From contig CP050295.1 in NCBI GenBank assembly GCA_014189435.1, forward strand, positions 372,001 to 436,000: 64,000 nucleotides of DNA, written 5' to 3'. The number at the start of each line of letters is the position of its first letter. Position 1 is the first letter of the stretch. The notes under the pieces were generated by a model. It was given only the letters and a program-made list of their open reading frames with translations, was not told the origin of the DNA and did no database searches. The position numbers were made by a program, and so were the translations under genes. Below are positions 43,740 through 52,326 of the stretch, one piece after another. The stretch comes from Mesorhizobium loti. GTDB lineage: Bacteria > Pseudomonadota > Alphaproteobacteria > Rhizobiales > Rhizobiaceae.

Positions 43740-43937
43740 TCAGATCGGTTTCATCGGGCCGCAGCTGTCGGGCAACCGCAGCGGTGGCGGGAGCGCCGGC
43801 GCGGCGACCGGGTCGCCATATGCGAGCGGCGCGCCACTTTCATCCGAGGAGCACGGCGCCTTCAGAGGCTTATAAGCGCAGCCTGAGAGAGCTGCCGCCA
43901 GCGTGAGTGTGAGGGTCAAACCGATCGCAGCCTTCAC
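43740..43937 (-). CDS. Small lipoprotein, VirB7-like
   Basis: 65 residues with a signal peptide ending in the lipobox LSGC (LTLTLTLAAALSGCAYKPLK). Two further cysteines in the mature part (APCSSDE, DSCGP) could pair with VirB9, as in Agrobacterium. By size, lipobox and position between the minor components and virB6 it should be the VirB7 equivalent of the outer-membrane ring. Overlaps the upstream gene by 4 bases. Confidence 0.75.
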   Translation of the reverse strand: MKAAIGLTLTLTLAAALSGCAYKPLKAPCSSDESGAPLAYGDPVAAPALPPPLRLPDSCGPMKPI

Positions 43938-44125
43938 TTTTTTGGCTCTTTCGGCTGGCTGAACGTCATGGCGCGCGAGGCGGCTTTCGCCGCATCATCC
44001 TGCGAGACCGGCCCGGCCGCCATCGACGATGGGTTCGGCTGCTCGCGCGGCCTCCACACCGCCAGATATATAGTTTCGGCGATAAGGATTCCGGCAACGA
44101 GGAAGCCAATGGCTTGTTTTGACAC
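43934..44125 (-). CDS. Small single-pass membrane protein in the T4SS operon
   Basis: 63 residues: one N-terminal hydrophobic helix (MSKQAIGFLVAGILIAETIY) and a short polar tail (PSSMAAGPVSQDDAAKAASR). No lipobox. The location between the VirB5-like gene and the lipoprotein fits an entry-exclusion or assembly factor, but there is no motif to prove either. I do not recognise a family. Confidence 0.65.
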   Translation of the reverse strand: MSKQAIGFLVAGILIAETIYLAVWRPREQPNPSSMAAGPVSQDDAAKAASRAMTFSQPKEPKK

Positions 44126-44179
44126 ATGTCCTCCGGTCGTTCTCTTGGAATTCAGGGTCGGGGAATTCAGGGTCGGGCT

Positions 44180-44899
44180 TTACTGCGTGAACTTCATCGC
44201 CCGCGCCGCGGCGGATTCGGCGGCGATACGGTCGAGGTTGGCCTGGTTGGCTGCCGCGGCGGCGTTGTTCACGACGCCATTCAGTTCATTGATCGTCTGG
44301 CCCGTCTGAACCTGGACCTGGGTGTTCTGGTCAACGCTGCCCTTGAGATCGGGGGCCTGGCCGATTTGCTGGCCACCTTGTGTGAAGGCCGCCGACCTCG
44401 TTTGCACTGCGGTCTGCGTCGACGTGATCAGCCCGGAGAGCGTCGCGGCAACATTGACGGAATTCTGGTAAGCCGTGTCGACCGGATGGGTCTGGCCTGC
44501 GGTGAGACCAGTGATGGTCTTTACCAGCTGCAGCCCATTGATCAGCGTCGAGACGATGTTCTGGGACCCCGGGCTCATCCCTGCAAACGATAGAGCACCG
44601 CCGGAGATGACGGAGCCGAGCGAGGGCGCCTGCGCCATCGAGAACCCGCCACCGAGCGCCATTTGAGCGAGGCTGCCCTGGGCGACGGAAGCGCGATCAC
44701 CGGTGACGGCCTGCAGTGTCTTCTGGGTGAATTGGAGGATCTGCTGATCTGCGGTGAGGATCTGCCGCGTGCTGGTCGCGATCTCCTGCGCCTTAGCAAG
44801 ATTGGTATTGTCGATGACGGGCACTTGCGCACGGGCCTCGGCACAAATGAGACCGAAGAGTGCAGTGAGGACAAAGGCGAACGAGCGGGATATCGACAT
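44180..44899 (-). CDS. VirB5-like minor pilus protein (second)
   Basis: 239 residues with a signal peptide (SFAFVLTALFGLICAEARAQ). The mature protein is Gln/Ala-rich and helical, VIDNTNLAKAQEIATSTRQI at the start, which is the VirB5/TrbJ-type pattern (PVxD..nl.q..q.....). Its C-terminal coiled coil (AAAANQANLDRIAAESAAAR) suits the VirB5 three-helix bundle. It probably caps the pilus. It lies 10 bases after another exported protein gene of the same operon. Confidence 0.75.
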   Translation of the reverse strand: MSISRSFAFVLTALFGLICAEARAQVPVIDNTNLAKAQEIATSTRQILTADQQILQFTQKTLQAVTGDRASVAQGSLAQMALGGGFSMAQAPSLGSVISGGALSFAGMSPGSQNIVSTLINGLQLVKTITGLTAGQTHPVDTAYQNSVNVAATLSGLITSTQTAVQTRSAAFTQGGQQIGQAPDLKGSVDQNTQVQVQTGQTINELNGVVNNAAAAANQANLDRIAAESAAARAMKFTQ

Positions 44900-44908
44900 G
44901 GCGGGGTC

Positions 44909-45805
44909 CTAGCGTGCGTTTGCTTGCATGGCCGCGAGAGCGGCATTGACGTCGGTGGCGGAGAGAGCGCTCGGGGCGGGAGTGGCCGATTGGGCCGCGT
45001 CCTGGTTGCGTGCCAGGAAGAAGGCAACGTTGCCGGTGCTATCGGTGGCGCGTGCAGAGACGCAGGCCGGGTCGGGCGGGGTCCCGGGCGGTGTGGTCGA
45101 GCAGGATGCCGGCTGACGGCAGGGGTCGGCTGCGGTACCCGATCCGGCCATTCCGGCTGGGCACAGGAGCCCGCTGACCGGCATCGATGTCCCTGGGCTC
45201 GAGCGCATGCCCATAGCTGCCCGGCTCATGTCGCTGGTTTGCGCGAGATTGGGCGCATTCAGCGCCGTCACCCAGAGATTGGCCGAGCCGATGGCGCTGT
45301 TCCAGGCGAGGTTGTTTTGCAGGCGCGCGGCGCTGTTCATGTCAAACGCGCCCATCACTGTTGGCGCCGTGCCGACCTGTTGACCTGCCGCCTGGAACAT
45401 GGTTCGCGCGGCGCTGAGCGACTGACCGCTGGCATCAAGACCGGCGACCACATCGCCGCTCGATTTGAACAGCGACTGGCTGTTCAAGGCCGCGCCTCGC
45501 GCCGTCGCGTCGGGCGTTGCTGGCATATCCGGCGCATAGCCCTGGATCGCCTTGGCACCGGCGCCCATCTGCGGCTGTAGGGTTGGGTCGCTGACATTGG
45601 CCTTCTTGCCGGTGGTCATGGCGCATTTGACGCCGCTGTTGGCGTCCTGGCGCTGCGTCGTGATCGGCGCGAGATTTACCGTCGCGCTCGCGGTCTGCGA
45701 GTGTTCGGTAAGCTGCGCGGCATCGATGGTCGGAATATCCGCGCAAGCCGGCGCGGTGAAACTGCAGGTGGTTATAAGAGCGAAGGCGGCGAAAACTGCT
45801 TTCAT
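44909..45805 (-). CDS. Exported T4SS-operon protein, possibly VirB5-related
   Basis: 298 residues with a signal peptide (AVFAAFALITTCSFTAPACA). The mature start IPTIDAAQLTEHSQTASATV is like VirB5/TrbJ (vPtiD...l...), but the C-terminal 120 residues are Cys/Pro-rich (CPAGMAGSG, PASCSTTPPGTPP), unlike VirB5. It overlaps the virB4 stop by 4 bases, the place usually taken by virB5. Two VirB5-like genes in tandem is unusual; one may be an adhesin. Confidence 0.6.
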   Translation of the reverse strand: MKAVFAAFALITTCSFTAPACADIPTIDAAQLTEHSQTASATVNLAPITTQRQDANSGVKCAMTTGKKANVSDPTLQPQMGAGAKAIQGYAPDMPATPDATARGAALNSQSLFKSSGDVVAGLDASGQSLSAARTMFQAAGQQVGTAPTVMGAFDMNSAARLQNNLAWNSAIGSANLWVTALNAPNLAQTSDMSRAAMGMRSSPGTSMPVSGLLCPAGMAGSGTAADPCRQPASCSTTPPGTPPDPACVSARATDSTGNVAFFLARNQDAAQSATPAPSALSATDVNAALAAMQANAR

Positions 45806-48213
45806 CGCGTGGTCCTTCCCAGGAAGATCGGCAGCCAGACGGCTGGATCATCGCCGACGCGCGCCCGCAGCGCCTCGAGCTCGGCCACGGTCTCCGTGCG
45901 TCCCGATAGAACCTTGATCAGGTCCGGCATGCCGGCGAGATTGAGCTTGGCGATGACGCTGTCGCGTCCGTGCTTGATTAGGAAGGATCGGCTTTCCGGA
46001 ACCGTGCCGCGAATCCAGGCGACCTCGCGCTCCGATAGACGGAATGCGCGCGCGTAGCTCTCATCATCGGCCTTAGGATTGGGAAAGAACACGTTGGTGG
46101 CGGTCTGCTCGATCAACGTGCTCGCCGAGCTCGAGCGCACGATGTCGGCGGCCGACTGCGTACCGAAGCCAATGATGCCGTTCTGCTTGCGGATCGTCTT
46201 GAGCTTGTCTTTGATGAAGAAGGCGAAGACGGGGTCGTCGAGCAGGCGCCATCCTTCGTCGAGAAAGATCATCACCGGGTCTCCGGTAAGAAGCTCTTGC
46301 GTGCGATGGAAGATGTACATGAGCGCGGCGGTGCGTATGACCGGGTCGTCGAGCACCCGCGTCATGTCGAAACCGAAAATGCTGGAGAGCGAGAACTGAT
46401 CCGTTTCGTTGTTGAAGAGCCAGCCGCGCTGGTCCGGCCGCATCCAGCTTTCGAGACGGGCGAGCAGATCTCCCTCGCCCGCCCGGATGCGGCCGCGGAG
46501 CAATGTTGAGAATGCTTGCAATGTCCGACCGTCCGGACCGGCACTGAGTGCTGCCGCAATCGCGTTGCGGATGACTTGCTCCTCGGAGGCCGTGAGGTCG
46601 CCGCCATTCGCCGGCCGCAGCATGAAACCGAAGAGCTGGAACAGGAACTCCCGGTTCGGCGCTGTGTCGGGCATGGAGAGCGGATTGAACCCGGTCGGTT
46701 CTCCAGGCACCAGGACCTCGTATTGCCCACCCATGGCACGGATGAAGATCTCCGCTCCGCGATCCTTGTCGACAAAGAGAAGTTTGGGACGCGGCGTGAC
46801 GCGCTGTGACTGCGCCGAGATGAAAGACAGGAACACGGTCTTGCCGCTGCCCGAAGGGCCGACAACCGTGAAGTTGCCGAGGTCGCGGACGTGATGATTG
46901 TAGTAGTAGGCGGTCTGCGACGTCGTCTCGAACACGGAGATCGCCAGGCCCCAGTGATTGTTGTCCGGACGGCCGCTCGGATAGTTATGCAGAGAAACAA
47001 AACCGGCAAAATTCTTTGAGGAAATCACCGCCTTGCGGGCTATGTAGGCAAAGTTACCGGGCAGCTGCGACCAGAACGCGGGTTCGCAGTTGAGATCCTC
47101 TCGCGTCCAGATCACGGAGCGGTCGGTGAGCGCTGCGCCAACGGCCGTGACAGTCGCGTCGACCTCGGACATGCTGCGTCCAAGGCACATCACCGTCATA
47201 TGATGTTCGCCATAGATCGCCTCGGAGGCCAGGAGCTCGTCGCGGGCGTCGTCCAGGTGCTCGGCGACGATTGAACCCGCCTCGTCCGACATGTCGACCT
47301 GGCGGGCGACACGGTCCACCTGTTTGGCCGCCTCGGGGCGATCGATGATAGCAAAACTTTGGCTGGCGATGAATTCGTGCGGGACGCGCAAGAGATTGTC
47401 GAAGGATCCGGGCCCGGTCTGCGCGGGATATTCACGAATTGAGATCATGGCGCCAAACCGCGTGTCGTGCGCGCCGGCGCCGCGGATCTCGATGGCGTTC
47501 TTGCCGAAGAAGACCCGTTTCATCGACAGCGCGTCGCTCAGCGCCATGCGCGGCAGCAGCATCGGGCGAGGCAGGCCGCCGTTGACGATTTGCACGAGGA
47601 ATTCCAATGGTTCCGAATGCCAGACGCCATCGCGCGAGACCACGCCAAGCTGACGGGCGCCGTAGGCGGCGAGGTTCTCCCGCACGGCGGTCGCGGCGTC
47701 GCGCAGTTCGGTCAAAGCCGTCTGCGCGGCGACAGTTTGGCCGGTCGCATCCGTTCGGCCGAGGAGTTTCGTCAACAAGGCGTCGAAGGTTCCGGCCTGG
47801 CCCTGAAGCGGCCTGCGGACGATCGTCAGATAAATGTCGTTGACGAACATCCGCCGCTGCGACAACGCCGCGTCGTAGCGTTCGTCGATCTCGCGGCAGA
47901 GCGCATTGTCGAAGGTGGATGCGATCCGCGGTTTGACCTCGCGCCGGATGATGTGGCCGACCAGGGCGAAGCGGGAATTCGCGAGCGTGCGGACAATGTC
48001 GTTACGGGCCAGAAGGCGAGCGTTGATCTCCGACATGTCAGCGGTCTCGAAGGAATAGCCTTCGAGCTTGAGCACCGTCAGGACCAGGCCATCGCGTGTC
48101 TTGAGAACGTGATCGTCAACGTGGCGGGTAAACGGGATGTGCGACGCGACCGGACGCTCGCGCCGCGATACCGCGCCAAAGGTCAATTCATCAAGCAGCG
48201 CCCGCGCGACCAT
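45802..48213 (-). CDS. virB4: VirB4-type ATPase
   Basis: 803 residues, the largest T4SS ATPase, driving pilus formation and substrate transfer. N-terminal CagE/TrbE/VirB4 domain (HIPFTRHVDDHVLKTRDGLV), Walker A FTVVGPSGSGKTVFLSFIS (about residue 448) and Walker B GDPVMIFLDEGWRLLDDP, then the usual end motif GFGTQSAADIVRSS. Length typical. Starts 9 bases after virB3. Confidence 0.96.
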   Translation of the reverse strand: MVARALLDELTFGAVSRRERPVASHIPFTRHVDDHVLKTRDGLVLTVLKLEGYSFETADMSEINARLLARNDIVRTLANSRFALVGHIIRREVKPRIASTFDNALCREIDERYDAALSQRRMFVNDIYLTIVRRPLQGQAGTFDALLTKLLGRTDATGQTVAAQTALTELRDAATAVRENLAAYGARQLGVVSRDGVWHSEPLEFLVQIVNGGLPRPMLLPRMALSDALSMKRVFFGKNAIEIRGAGAHDTRFGAMISIREYPAQTGPGSFDNLLRVPHEFIASQSFAIIDRPEAAKQVDRVARQVDMSDEAGSIVAEHLDDARDELLASEAIYGEHHMTVMCLGRSMSEVDATVTAVGAALTDRSVIWTREDLNCEPAFWSQLPGNFAYIARKAVISSKNFAGFVSLHNYPSGRPDNNHWGLAISVFETTSQTAYYYNHHVRDLGNFTVVGPSGSGKTVFLSFISAQSQRVTPRPKLLFVDKDRGAEIFIRAMGGQYEVLVPGEPTGFNPLSMPDTAPNREFLFQLFGFMLRPANGGDLTASEEQVIRNAIAAALSAGPDGRTLQAFSTLLRGRIRAGEGDLLARLESWMRPDQRGWLFNNETDQFSLSSIFGFDMTRVLDDPVIRTAALMYIFHRTQELLTGDPVMIFLDEGWRLLDDPVFAFFIKDKLKTIRKQNGIIGFGTQSAADIVRSSSASTLIEQTATNVFFPNPKADDESYARAFRLSEREVAWIRGTVPESRSFLIKHGRDSVIAKLNLAGMPDLIKVLSGRTETVAELEALRARVGDDPAVWLPIFLGRTTR

Positions 48214-48222
48214 GCTGCCTCC

Positions 48223-48519
48223 TCATGCCGAATAGCTATCGGCGCCCCAGAAGGCGCGCGAACGTGGGGGACATCTGGTCGACTTGACGAAAAGGATTTC
48301 GAAGATCCGATCATCCCTCAGCGTCATCACATAGCCAAAGAGATGCAGCGGGATCGCAACCAGCAGCATCATGAGATCGTGCGAGAGGAGAAAGCAGACG
48401 GACGAGGCGACGCCGTTGAACATGAAATACATGTAAGGCACGCCCATAAGCGTCGGCGCGCGCGTCAAGGCCTTGACGAGCGGCGTGATCAGCGGTTCCT
48501 CGAGCTGGCGTTCGTCCAT
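48223..48519 (-). CDS. virB3: VirB3-type inner-membrane protein
   Basis: 98 residues: LITPLVKALTRAPTLMGVPY, the conserved VirB3 start (P....LTRP....GVP), then two membrane segments (YMYFMFNGVASSVCFLLSHD and MMLLVAIPLHLFGYVMTLRD) and the DDRIFEILFVK end motif. Lies between virB2 and virB4 as usual. Confidence 0.93.
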   Translation of the reverse strand: MDERQLEEPLITPLVKALTRAPTLMGVPYMYFMFNGVASSVCFLLSHDLMMLLVAIPLHLFGYVMTLRDDRIFEILFVKSTRCPPRSRAFWGADSYSA

Positions 48520-48529
48520 TGGATTTTCC

Positions 48530-48841
48530 TCACTGCCCGACGGCGGACTGGAAGAAGTCGACGATCTGGGCCGAGCCGAAGACGAGCACGATACCGAAGA
48601 TCACGCTGCCGGCGATGCCCCAGGTGAGGCGGCCCGACCAGGCGAAGAAGCCGCAAGCAATCACGGCCAGGGTCGCCAGCGCAGTGGCAATCGGTCCGGT
48701 CAGCGCGGAGACGAGCTGCGTCAGCGTCGATTGAACCGGCTGCAATGTGCCGCCCGACTGGGCGACCGCCTGATTGGCCTGGACCAGGAGAAGTGCGCCG
48801 GCTGGAATGGCTCGCTGGCCCAGCGTGTGTCGTAGTCGCAT
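48530..48841 (-). CDS. virB2: VirB2-type major pilin
   Basis: 103 residues with a long signal sequence (AIPAGALLLVQANQAVAQSG) and two hydrophobic helices in the mature pilin (IATALATLAVIACGFFAWSG and IAGSVIFGIVLVFGSAQIVD). The start at 48841 has AAGGAG 6 bases upstream; the longer frame to 48886 overlaps virB1 and is unlikely. Pilin precursors of this size are typical. Confidence 0.9.
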   Translation of the reverse strand: MRLRHTLGQRAIPAGALLLVQANQAVAQSGGTLQPVQSTLTQLVSALTGPIATALATLAVIACGFFAWSGRLTWGIAGSVIFGIVLVFGSAQIVDFFQSAVGQ

Positions 48842-48852
48842 TTGTTGCTCCT

Positions 48853-49611
48853 TCATTGGACGTGCATCACGAAACCGTCGCTCCATTCGGAGGCGGCGGG
48901 TTGCTCGGCCTCCGCCGCTACCGGAGGCGCGAAATTTCTGGCTGGTTCGATCAGGTCGGGTGTGCTTGCCGGGCTTTTGCGCGCGGGCGGGCGGGTGCTG
49001 CCTGCCGGATCGGGCCAGGCATAGAAATCGTTCATGACGTCGGCGACGAAGCGCACCGTTTCCGGATAGGGCGGTACGCCACGGCTTTTCTCAACTGCGT
49101 CCTCGCCTCCGTTGTAGGCGGCCAAAATGAACAATGGATTCCGATAGCGCTCATGCAGCGCACGCAGAAAGCGAACGCCGCCGCGCACATTGGCTTCAGG
49201 ATCGCAAAGGTCGACCTTGAACCGGCGCGCCGTGTCCGACGTCAACTGCATCAGGCCGTAGGCGCCCTTTTGCGAGAGCGCCGTCGAAACGTCACGGCTT
49301 TCGACCTTGGCGACCGATTGGACAAATTCTGGAGAGAAGGCTTCCTCGTTGGCGACCCGCAGCACAAGCGCCTTCGCCGCATCGATCGGCATCGCCACCG
49401 TGTTTTGACATGGGGACTGCGGCGCACCCGTGGAAGACTGCCCAACGACCTCGACCGGACGATCCAGGGGTGCGATGGGTTTGACGCGACCGTCGGCGTC
49501 CACGATCACGGTCATCGGCACCGTGGGTGAAGTGACGGTAACGGTCTGCGCCAGGGCAGAAACAGCGCTGGCCACTAGCGCACCCCCAACACACATGCTT
49601 CTGCGCCGCAT
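48853..49611 (-). CDS. virB1: VirB1-type lytic transglycosylase
   Basis: 252 residues with a signal peptide (CVGGALVASAVSALAQ). The SLT domain has the catalytic Glu in QSVAKVESRDVS, GAYGLMQLTSDTARRF and FILAAYNGGEDAV. Opens peptidoglycan for T4SS assembly. First gene of the minus-strand operon, with the shared operator 29 bases upstream of its start, divergent from trbM. A Pro/Ala tail follows the catalytic domain. Confidence 0.93.
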   Translation of the reverse strand: MRRRSMCVGGALVASAVSALAQTVTVTSPTVPMTVIVDADGRVKPIAPLDRPVEVVGQSSTGAPQSPCQNTVAMPIDAAKALVLRVANEEAFSPEFVQSVAKVESRDVSTALSQKGAYGLMQLTSDTARRFKVDLCDPEANVRGGVRFLRALHERYRNPLFILAAYNGGEDAVEKSRGVPPYPETVRFVADVMNDFYAWPDPAGSTRPPARKSPASTPDLIEPARNFAPPVAAEAEQPAASEWSDGFVMHVQ

Positions 49612-49639
49612 TTCGCCTCCGGCATCGATTCACTATGGA

Positions 49640-49656
49640 CAATATAATAGATATTG
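49640..49656. promoter_or_regulatory. Palindromic operator between virB1 and trbM
   Basis: CAATATAATAGATATTG, perfect 6-bp arms around a 5-base centre, stands between the divergent virB1 and trbM genes and is the best match to the shared conjugation-module site. Confidence 0.65.
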
Positions 49657-49697
49657 TTATGTTGGCAACAGCGAAACGAAAATTGAGCAAACTTGTT

Positions 49698-50213
49698 ATG
49701 AGAGCCTTCATGCAGGGAATCGGGGTTCACTTTGCGACCATCGCGGCGGGGCTCGTTTGCCTCGTCCCACCTCAGGCACGAGCCCAAGACGCCTCTTTCG
49801 GCTGCAAGGTCCTGCTGTGTGCCGCCGCCAGTGCGCCGAGTTGGTCGGGAATTCCCTACTGCGTCCCTGTCATGCATGAACTCTTCCGCAGTCTTGCCCA
49901 TGGCGGCTCCTGGCCAACTTGCCCGGAAGGCAACGCCGGTGGCCTTGGCCACGAGCCCTACTATCCCTGCCCGGCCGGCATGACGGCGATGCGATCGGGA
50001 TTAGATGGCAATGCCGGCTTGATTGCCTCGCCCAACGGCAACCTCTGCGCCGACACGAAGAAACCGAGCAACGTCTGCACATGGGGACGTGACAGCTCCT
50101 GCCAGGCGACTTATCCGACAATTCCCCGCCAGCCGCGCAGCGTATCCGACTACGTCGACATATCTACCGGCAACGGCGTGCAGCGCTTCTATTTTTCGCT
50201 GAGGGGGTATTGA
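49698..50213 (+). CDS. TrbM/KikA-family conjugal transfer protein
   Basis: 171 residues with a signal peptide (GVHFATIAAGLVCLVPPQAR). Mature part CKVLLCAAASAPSWSGIPYC then VPVMHELFRSLAHGGSWPTC is the TrbM/KikA signature (CevilCL......i..C..a...f). Periplasmic, Cys-rich. The ATG at 49698 or 49710 is the start; the frame upstream covers the operator. First gene of the plus-strand operon, coupled to the next by TGATG. Confidence 0.85.
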   Translation: MRAFMQGIGVHFATIAAGLVCLVPPQARAQDASFGCKVLLCAAASAPSWSGIPYCVPVMHELFRSLAHGGSWPTCPEGNAGGLGHEPYYPCPAGMTAMRSGLDGNAGLIASPNGNLCADTKKPSNVCTWGRDSSCQATYPTIPRQPRSVSDYVDISTGNGVQRFYFSLRGY

Positions 50214-50941
50214 TGCGCGGCGCGGCGGCAGCGCTTCTCATTGGCATAGTCATGGCTACATCGGCGATCGCTCAGCCGGCGGCGAATGGTTGGTTTCCGG
50301 TGCCACCGACCGCCGTCTATCAGACTGGCGACAGCTGGACCGATGGCGAGACAACCTTTCGCCTGTACGGCGTGCAATCCTGCCTACGTGGCACGAGCTT
50401 CACCAATGCCCACGGTCTGAATCGCGATTGCGGTGAAGCCTCGCTCGCCATGCTCATCGCTCTCACCCGGGATCTGCGGCCGCAGTGCTACGATGCGGCG
50501 GAGGCGCCGCAGATGAAGACGATATTCGTCTTCTGTGTCGCGACGCGCGCGACCGGCGCGGGTGCTGGATCACGCATCGATCTCGGCACCGCGCTGATCT
50601 CGACCGGCTATGCCTTCGCGGCATTAAATCCGCAGGGACAGCCGGTGCACGCGCCCTACTTCGTGGCGCAACTCGTTGCCGAGCGAGCCAAGGCAGGCCT
50701 CTGGGCCTTTGCCGATCTGCCGGATCCGAACGTGATTATTCTGCGCGCCCAACCAGCCCGCCCCCGCGGTAACATCGACCTCGAGCCCACCAAGGAGACC
50801 TGCTTTGAGAACGACGAACCTGTTCATCCTGCGCGGCCGCGTCGGCCAGGCGCCGAAGGCCTTCGGCAAAGCCGCGAAAATCAATGTTGCAACCGATCGG
50901 GCGTGGACCGACAGCAAGGGCAAGCGCCAGGAAGAGACTGA
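50213..50941 (+). CDS. Exported SNase-fold protein (first)
   Basis: Signal peptide AAAALLIGIVMATSAIAQ, then a staphylococcal-nuclease-like pattern: GETTFRLYGVQSCLRG, GEASLAMLIALTRDLRPQC, DLGTALISTGYAFAAL and ERAKAGLWAFADLPDPN. The Arg and Glu ligands of active nucleases are not obvious (RLYGVQSC instead of RLiGIDaPE), so it may bind rather than cut DNA. Its last 45 codons overlap the ssb gene and look like a shadow of it, so the stop at 50941 is suspicious; the real end was probably near 50805. Confidence 0.7.
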   Translation: MRGAAAALLIGIVMATSAIAQPAANGWFPVPPTAVYQTGDSWTDGETTFRLYGVQSCLRGTSFTNAHGLNRDCGEASLAMLIALTRDLRPQCYDAAEAPQMKTIFVFCVATRATGAGAGSRIDLGTALISTGYAFAALNPQGQPVHAPYFVAQLVAERAKAGLWAFADLPDPNVIILRAQPARPRGNIDLEPTKETCFENDEPVHPARPRRPGAEGLRQSRENQCCNRSGVDRQQGQAPGRD

Positions 50942-51143
50942 ATGGGTCACGGTGACGCTGCTCAACGAAAAGGTCGCGGAGTGGGCGCTGGCCAATGTCG
51001 GCAAAGGCGACGCGGTCTACGCCGAATGCCGTATTGCCGACGGCTCCTACAAAAAGGACGGCGAGACCGTCTACACGACGGACATCATCGCCAACGCCTT
51101 CCACAAGCTCGATCTGGGCCATCGCGATGACGCAGAGATTTGA
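50805..51143 (+). CDS. ssb: Single-stranded DNA-binding protein
   Basis: 112 residues forming one OB fold: TNLFILRGRVGQAPKAFGKA, INVATDRAWTDSKGKRQEET, EWVTVTLLNEKVAEWALANV and GDAVYAECRIADGSYKKDGE. It lacks the long acidic tail of chromosomal SSB, as in plasmid ones. TTG start at 50805. Coats single-stranded plasmid DNA on entry or exit. Its presence among exported proteins is notable. Confidence 0.9.
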   Translation: MRTTNLFILRGRVGQAPKAFGKAAKINVATDRAWTDSKGKRQEETEWVTVTLLNEKVAEWALANVGKGDAVYAECRIADGSYKKDGETVYTTDIIANAFHKLDLGHRDDAEI

Positions 51144-51726
51144 TGTTGGCGCACGCATGACGTTGCTCGCGATGGCGATCGCGGTGTCCCCACAGGCGAG
51201 CGCCCAGTCGCCCTCGATCGGTTCGCCGGGCCTGTATCGTCCCAACCAGGCCCTCCAATCGCCACCGTTGCGGGTCGAGGTGCTCGACGGCACGCGGTTC
51301 CGCGATATCGAGACGACGGCGATCTATCGCCTCATTGGCATCGATACCTGTGCTCCCGATCAGACCGCACTGCTCGGCCGCCAGCCGTGGCCCTGCGGAA
51401 CCATGGCAGCGGCTTGGCTGGTAAGGGCTACTTTGAACAAATGGGTTGCCTGCAACATCCTGCGCGACGAGAACGGGGAGCATCTGGCCCGCTGCGCTGC
51501 TGCCGATCACGCCGATATCGGCGCCGACATGGTGCGCGACGGGGTCGCCGTCACGTCGCCGCCGACGAACCGCGATCCAGCAATCCGCGCCTACGCTTCA
51601 GCAGAGCAGGAAGCGCGAAAAGCCTACCGCGGATTGTGGTCGAGCACATTCCAGATGCCATGGGAGTTTCGCGCCAGTCCCGAGCGCCACGCCATAGCGG
51701 CAGTCAGCCGACGGGGCGCGCCGTGA
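51127..51726 (+). CDS. Exported SNase-fold protein (second)
   Basis: About 199 residues. Signal peptide MTLLAMAIAVSPQASAQS (the ATG at 51157 is an alternative start). SNase-like domain: TTAIYRLIGIDTCAPDQTAL, PCGTMAAAWLVRATLNKWVA, EHLARCAAADHADIGADMVR and EQEARKAYRGLWSSTFQMPW. RLIGIDT and ARC correspond to the conserved strands, but the catalytic Arg/Glu pair is modified. Overlaps ssb by 17 bases. Confidence 0.75.
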   Translation: MTQRFDVGARMTLLAMAIAVSPQASAQSPSIGSPGLYRPNQALQSPPLRVEVLDGTRFRDIETTAIYRLIGIDTCAPDQTALLGRQPWPCGTMAAAWLVRATLNKWVACNILRDENGEHLARCAAADHADIGADMVRDGVAVTSPPTNRDPAIRAYASAEQEARKAYRGLWSSTFQMPWEFRASPERHAIAAVSRRGAP

Positions 51727-52280
51727 TGTCCCCGTCGGCTTTCCTCCCTTTCTGGATCGCGCTCATCCTGGCGGGGTGCGCCCAACCAATCGCGACGCCC
51801 GTCGCCGACGCGACGCTGCTTCCGGCGTCGGATCCATTGTATCGACCTGAATGGATTCAGCCCGGGCGGCTCGAATACGCCCCGGATCGTTCGGCCTTCG
51901 CGCCGGTTCTGACGGAGCGCTTTGCCTATCCGACACAGCCGCAAGCCAACGACGCCTATCGTCGGCTCGTCGTCCTGGCGCCAGGCGCCTCGCGCCCCTA
52001 TCCCGCCTCGATATGGCTCTTCGGCTGCAAGCCTGGCGCTCTCGACGCACAGACAGCGCGCGTGACACGCTATCGCGGTCCAGTCGTCCACTGTGCCACG
52101 GATTTTCTCGACCCATCGGGGCGACGTGTCAGTCGCGAGACAGTGAACTTCTACTATTACCGCTCGGCCTGGAACATGCAGCCGGTCTACCCGCCGGTCA
52201 CCGCCGTTCCCTGGCAAACTGGAGAGCACTCGCCCAAGGACAGGTGGTGGTGGGTGCCCGGCCGAAGCCGCTACGAATAG
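51726..52280 (+). CDS. Lipoprotein of the conjugation operon (184 aa)
   Basis: Lipobox LAGC in PFWIALILAGCAQPIATPV. The mature domain has LYRPEWIQPGRLEYAPDRSA, FGCKPGALDAQ and ETVNFYYYRSAWNMQPVYPP, aromatic- and proline-rich. No known family. The start overlaps the previous stop (TGATG), so it is part of the same operon and is probably an outer-membrane-anchored accessory of the transfer apparatus. Confidence 0.7.
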   Translation: MSPSAFLPFWIALILAGCAQPIATPVADATLLPASDPLYRPEWIQPGRLEYAPDRSAFAPVLTERFAYPTQPQANDAYRRLVVLAPGASRPYPASIWLFGCKPGALDAQTARVTRYRGPVVHCATDFLDPSGRRVSRETVNFYYYRSAWNMQPVYPPVTAVPWQTGEHSPKDRWWWVPGRSRYE

Positions 52281-52326
52281 CAACGACGCGATCAAGCCGG
52301 ATGCTGCATGATGGCAGGCAACCGAG

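Noticed and set aside
47467..48627. 386-codon plus-strand frame opposite virB4
   Set aside because: Antisense shadow; virB4 is complete on the other strand.
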